Shown here one piece after another: positions 20,095 through 21,616 of a stretch of DNA of 21,616 bases (its first letter is position 1; each line of letters begins with the position of its first letter). The stretch is from a virus, in IMG/VR virus record IMGVR_UViG_3300036806_000262, positions 1 through 21,616 of that record. One strand, given 5' to 3'. Below the pieces are notes generated by a model, which made no database searches, was not told where the DNA came from, and was given only the letters and a program-made list of their open reading frames with translations. Position numbers and translations under genes: made by a program.

Positions 20095-20357
20095 TCGGAG
20101 AACAGAAAACGCCGAACGCTCAACTCCCAACGTCCAACGCTGAACTACAGACCGCGCTTTTGATCGCGGGACAGTTGTTCGGTTTAGCAACGCGACTCGA
20201 CGCCGATGCGCTCGAGCGCTTCCTGGATTCAAAACCGAAGGATTTTTACCACGAAGCAACTTGTCGCGCCGCGATCGCGTTTCGTCGTTCAATCGACTCG
20301 GCGCTATCCGCGTCATCCGCGAAATCCGCGGTTAAAGAATCGGGAGGCGGGAAATGA
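20091..20357 (+). CDS. Small early protein, 88 aa
   Basis: GTG start at 20091 with a strong AGGAGG seven bases upstream, overlapping the previous stop. Both ends are repeat-encoded: the N-terminus (KTPNAQLPTSNAELQ) from a period-7 CAACNNN repeat, and the C-terminus (SALSASSAKSAVKES) from a period-9 ATCCGCG repeat. The middle (LLIAGQLFGLATRLDADALERFLDSKPKDFYHEATCRAAIAFRRS) is helical and is probably the functional core. No family recognised. Its stop overlaps the next ATG (ATGA). Confidence 0.6.
   Translation: MIGEQKTPNAQLPTSNAELQTALLIAGQLFGLATRLDADALERFLDSKPKDFYHEATCRAAIAFRRSIDSALSASSAKSAVKESGGGK
20114..20148. repeat. Period-7 AACNNN micro-repeat, five copies
   Basis: GAACGCT, CAACTCC, CAACGTC, CAACGCT and GAACTAC head to tail, encoding the N-terminal segment of the 88-aa protein. 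Confidence 0.8.
20302..20334. repeat. Period-9 ATCCGCG micro-repeat, three copies
   Basis: CGCTATCCG, CGTCATCCG and CGAAATCCG, then CGGTTA, head to tail, encoding the Ser/Ala-rich tail of the 88-aa protein. Confidence 0.8.
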
Positions 20358-20599
20358 AGCGGCCGCGCTTTGAAACCATCAAGATGCGCGTCCGCCGGGA
20401 CATCTTGCACGGCAGCTCGCGCAACGTCGCCAATTTCCTGAGCCGCAAGATGAAGAAAAATCAGCGGCTCGTTTACCTGAAACACAACACGCTGGTTGGA
20501 TCTTTCGCCTACTGGACCGCGATCGTTGAAAATCTTGAGCTCGTAACTTTTAACGTCCGGATTCCAAAAAAGAAAAAATCCGGAAGGAGGGCTTCGTGA
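20354..20599 (+). CDS. Small basic early protein, 81 aa
   Basis: ATG overlaps the previous stop (ATGA), with GGGAGGCGGGAA as ribosome site. It is strongly basic at both ends (FETIKMRVRRDILHG, SRKMKKNQRLVYLKH and terminal KKKKSGRRAS). A central WTAIVENLELVTFNVRI suggests two beta strands. This composition fits a DNA- or RNA-binding accessory protein; no family recognised. Its TGA overlaps the next GTG. Confidence 0.6.
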   Translation: MKRPRFETIKMRVRRDILHGSSRNVANFLSRKMKKNQRLVYLKHNTLVGSFAYWTAIVENLELVTFNVRIPKKKKSGRRAS

Positions 20600-20880
20600 G
20601 CAAACTGGATGCAACGTCACGTTGCTTTCCGTTGCCGCCGATGCTGCCGCGCGGACAGAAGCCTGGCTCCATCCGCCATCGCGATCGCCGGAACAAAACC
20701 GGTTGCGTCGGGATCTCGCTGGTCCGTACCAAACTGCCGAGCGGCCGCCGTTGCCGTTTCTTCGCCGCGCACCTGGGCAAGACAAACCGGAAATTTAATA
20801 TCGACACCCTCGGCCGGCAAGAAGCCTGGCGCCGGGCCCTCAGGCTCCGCGCCGATTACGAAAAGGCGGTGGCCGCGTGA
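20596..20880 (+). CDS. AP2-like DNA-binding domain protein, 94 aa
   Basis: GTG start at 20596 with GGAAGGAGGG upstream, overlapping the previous stop. After a repeat-derived start (KLDATSRC, encoded by the palindromic element at 20605-20625) comes NKTGCVGISLVRTKLPSGRRCRFFAAHLGKTNRKFN, three beta strands, and a helix RQEAWRRALRLRADYEK. That is the layout of AP2/integrase-arm-type domains that phages use in homing nucleases and regulators: N-x-(T/S)-G-x-x-G, aromatic strand, then a helix with alternating Ala and Arg. It could bind phage DNA in regulation or transposition. The stop overlaps the next GTG (GTGA). Confidence 0.65.
   Translation: MSKLDATSRCFPLPPMLPRGQKPGSIRHRDRRNKTGCVGISLVRTKLPSGRRCRFFAAHLGKTNRKFNIDTLGRQEAWRRALRLRADYEKAVAA
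20605..20625 (+). repeat. Dispersed 21-bp palindromic element at the start of the AP2-like gene
   Basis: Identical over 21 bases with the copy at 18177-18197. It lies 9 bases inside the reading frame and supplies the KLDATSRC residues. Confidence 0.9.
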
Positions 20881-21233
20881 GTGAGCAAACGGAAACCGCG
20901 TCGCCGGCGGACGCTAAAGAAGTCGCGAAGGTCGAGCTCACCGACGAAGAGAAGATTGCGATTCTTGGGGTCCACTACAAGCGCGACGCGAAAGCCGCGG
21001 CTATAAAGTATTTGACGGATCCAGGGCGGAAATATTACTGGCCGCGCGTTCAACCAAAAATTATTCGTGGCCGTTGCTGTCTGTTTATCGATGGCTCGAG
21101 TTACACCGATTATTTCGGTCACACCTGGCAGGAAGCCTTCATGTGCCTGGTGTTTCGGCGGAAGATCGCAGCTGAGTCCGCGCGATCGGCTCAACTGAAA
21201 AAGGAAATCAAAAAATCGGAGGTGCCGGCGTGA
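20877..21233 (+). CDS. Hypothetical early protein, 118 aa
   Basis: GTG start overlaps the AP2-like gene's stop. The N-terminal 25 residues are acidic and disordered (QTETASPADAKEVAKVE). A helix follows (LTDEEKIAILGVHYKRDAKAAAIKYL), then aromatic-rich DPGRKYYWPRVQPKIIRG with CCLFIDGSSYTDYFG and a helical end (TWQEAFMCLVFRRKIAAE, LKKEIKKSE). I do not recognise a family. Downstream coupling (GTGA) to the zinc-finger-like gene keeps it in the early operon. Confidence 0.6.
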   Translation: MSEQTETASPADAKEVAKVELTDEEKIAILGVHYKRDAKAAAIKYLTDPGRKYYWPRVQPKIIRGRCCLFIDGSSYTDYFGHTWQEAFMCLVFRRKIAAESARSAQLKKEIKKSEVPA

Positions 21234-21457
21234 GCCCCGAAGAAGTCACCGCCATTTACGAGAACCTCCGGGACGACATTTGCGTGTGCGGCGCCGTGAA
21301 GCAGACCGGAAAATCGTTTTGTAAACATCACTACTTCGCACTGCCGGCGCCGATGCGCGACCGACTCTACGTCCGCACAAACTACTGCGAATCGTTCCTG
21401 GCCGCTGCCCGGCACCTTCGCCTCTCTCCTCCGGCTCCAACCTATGCCAAGGATTAA
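21230..21457 (+). CDS. Small zinc-binding-type protein, 75 aa
   Basis: GTG start overlaps the previous stop; GGAGGTGCCGGC upstream is a good ribosome site. The segment ICVCGAVKQTGKSFCKHHYFALPAPMRDRLY has C-x-C followed after ten residues by C-K-H-H, a set able to bind one zinc ion. This small zinc-ribbon pattern with a following LP-x-x-x-R-x-x-LY is common among early phage proteins of unknown role. It overlaps the next start by 14 bases. Confidence 0.6.
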   Translation: MSPEEVTAIYENLRDDICVCGAVKQTGKSFCKHHYFALPAPMRDRLYVRTNYCESFLAAARHLRLSPPAPTYAKD

Positions 21458-21616
21458 AGCTCAATCGGATATCAAGGAACGATGGCAGTTCGATCAGCTG
21501 ATCGATGACCTGGTCGACAAACAAATCGTAATGGAGCGCCTGGTTCTCCGGCGCGACAAGAAACTGCTCGACGTCCGGAGCGAGTTCGATCCGGACATTC
21601 AGGACCTCTCTGGAAA
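21444..21616 (+). CDS. gam: Mu Gam-like host-nuclease inhibitor, 3'-truncated by window edge
   Basis: Open from ATG 21444 to the window end (57 codons). The visible part, MPRIKAQSDIKERWQFDQLI and on to RRDKKLLDVRSEFDPDIQDLSG, is a long charged helix with a pattern like Mu Gam, which binds DNA ends and protects them from host exonucleases. Order after transposase and B with small genes in between matches Mu (A, B, kil, gam). Only the first third is present, so the assignment rests on pattern and position. Confidence 0.55.
   Translation, partial: MPRIKAQSDIKERWQFDQLIDDLVDKQIVMERLVLRRDKKLLDVRSEFDPDIQDLSG

Noticed and set aside
1-21616. tRNA, rRNA, toxin-antitoxin or restriction-modification genes
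   Set aside because: None could be supported by sequence motifs in the window.

Overview
The window carries a Mu-like transposable prophage, partly visible, next to a host gene. It is moderately GC-rich. The prophage is recognised by a DDE transposase (16553-18424) followed by a MuB-type AAA ATPase (18666-19658), a cI/Mu-c type repressor facing a Ner-like small HTH gene, and a minus-strand run of DUF3486-type small terminase, terminase ATPase, terminase nuclease and DUF935 (Mu gp29-like) portal. No single gene fixes the host. Secreted proteins with an R-x-G-E-T-E...YGEP start, Thr-Pro stalk adhesins and period-7 to 9 micro-repeats at gene ends suggest a soil Verrucomicrobium (Chthoniobacterales/Spartobacteria type); this is inference only.

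Layout. 1-641: 3' part of a short-chain dehydrogenase, probably host. 642-963: non-coding junction where the element's left end should lie. 964-5263, minus: portal, terminase nuclease, a 62-aa gene, terminase ATPase, small terminase. 5267-9487, minus: four secreted proteins (LamG-like adhesin on a Thr-Pro stalk, two small proteins, an 802-aa beta-helix with a C1q-like end). 9495-13049, minus: L,D-transpeptidase-like enzyme, several small proteins, a holin-like/outer-membrane beta-barrel fusion, a winged-helix-like protein, and a membrane-anchored coiled coil. 13159-14466, minus: repressor followed by two small secreted proteins. 14475-14522: divergent promoters and a candidate operator. 14557 to the end, plus: Ner-like protein, ParB-like protein, small HTH and membrane proteins, a ribbon-helix-helix-like protein, transposase, MuB, then a chain of small genes joined by 4-bp stop/start overlaps, ending in a partial Gam-like gene.

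The repressor would hold the rightward early promoter off. On induction Ner, ParB-like, transposase and MuB drive replicative transposition, and the leftward operon supplies lysis and packaging. Head and tail genes expected after the portal are absent: host DNA begins 323 bp beyond it. They either lie beyond the right edge or have been lost.

Three kinds of structure are not explained by the genes: a dispersed 21-bp palindromic element (five copies, one pair arranged like a REPIN); period 7-9 bp degenerate tandem repeats at about ten gene ends; and a perfect 12+1+12 palindrome inside the ParB-like gene. One 8-bp duplication puts a gene downstream of the transposase out of frame with its coupled start codon.
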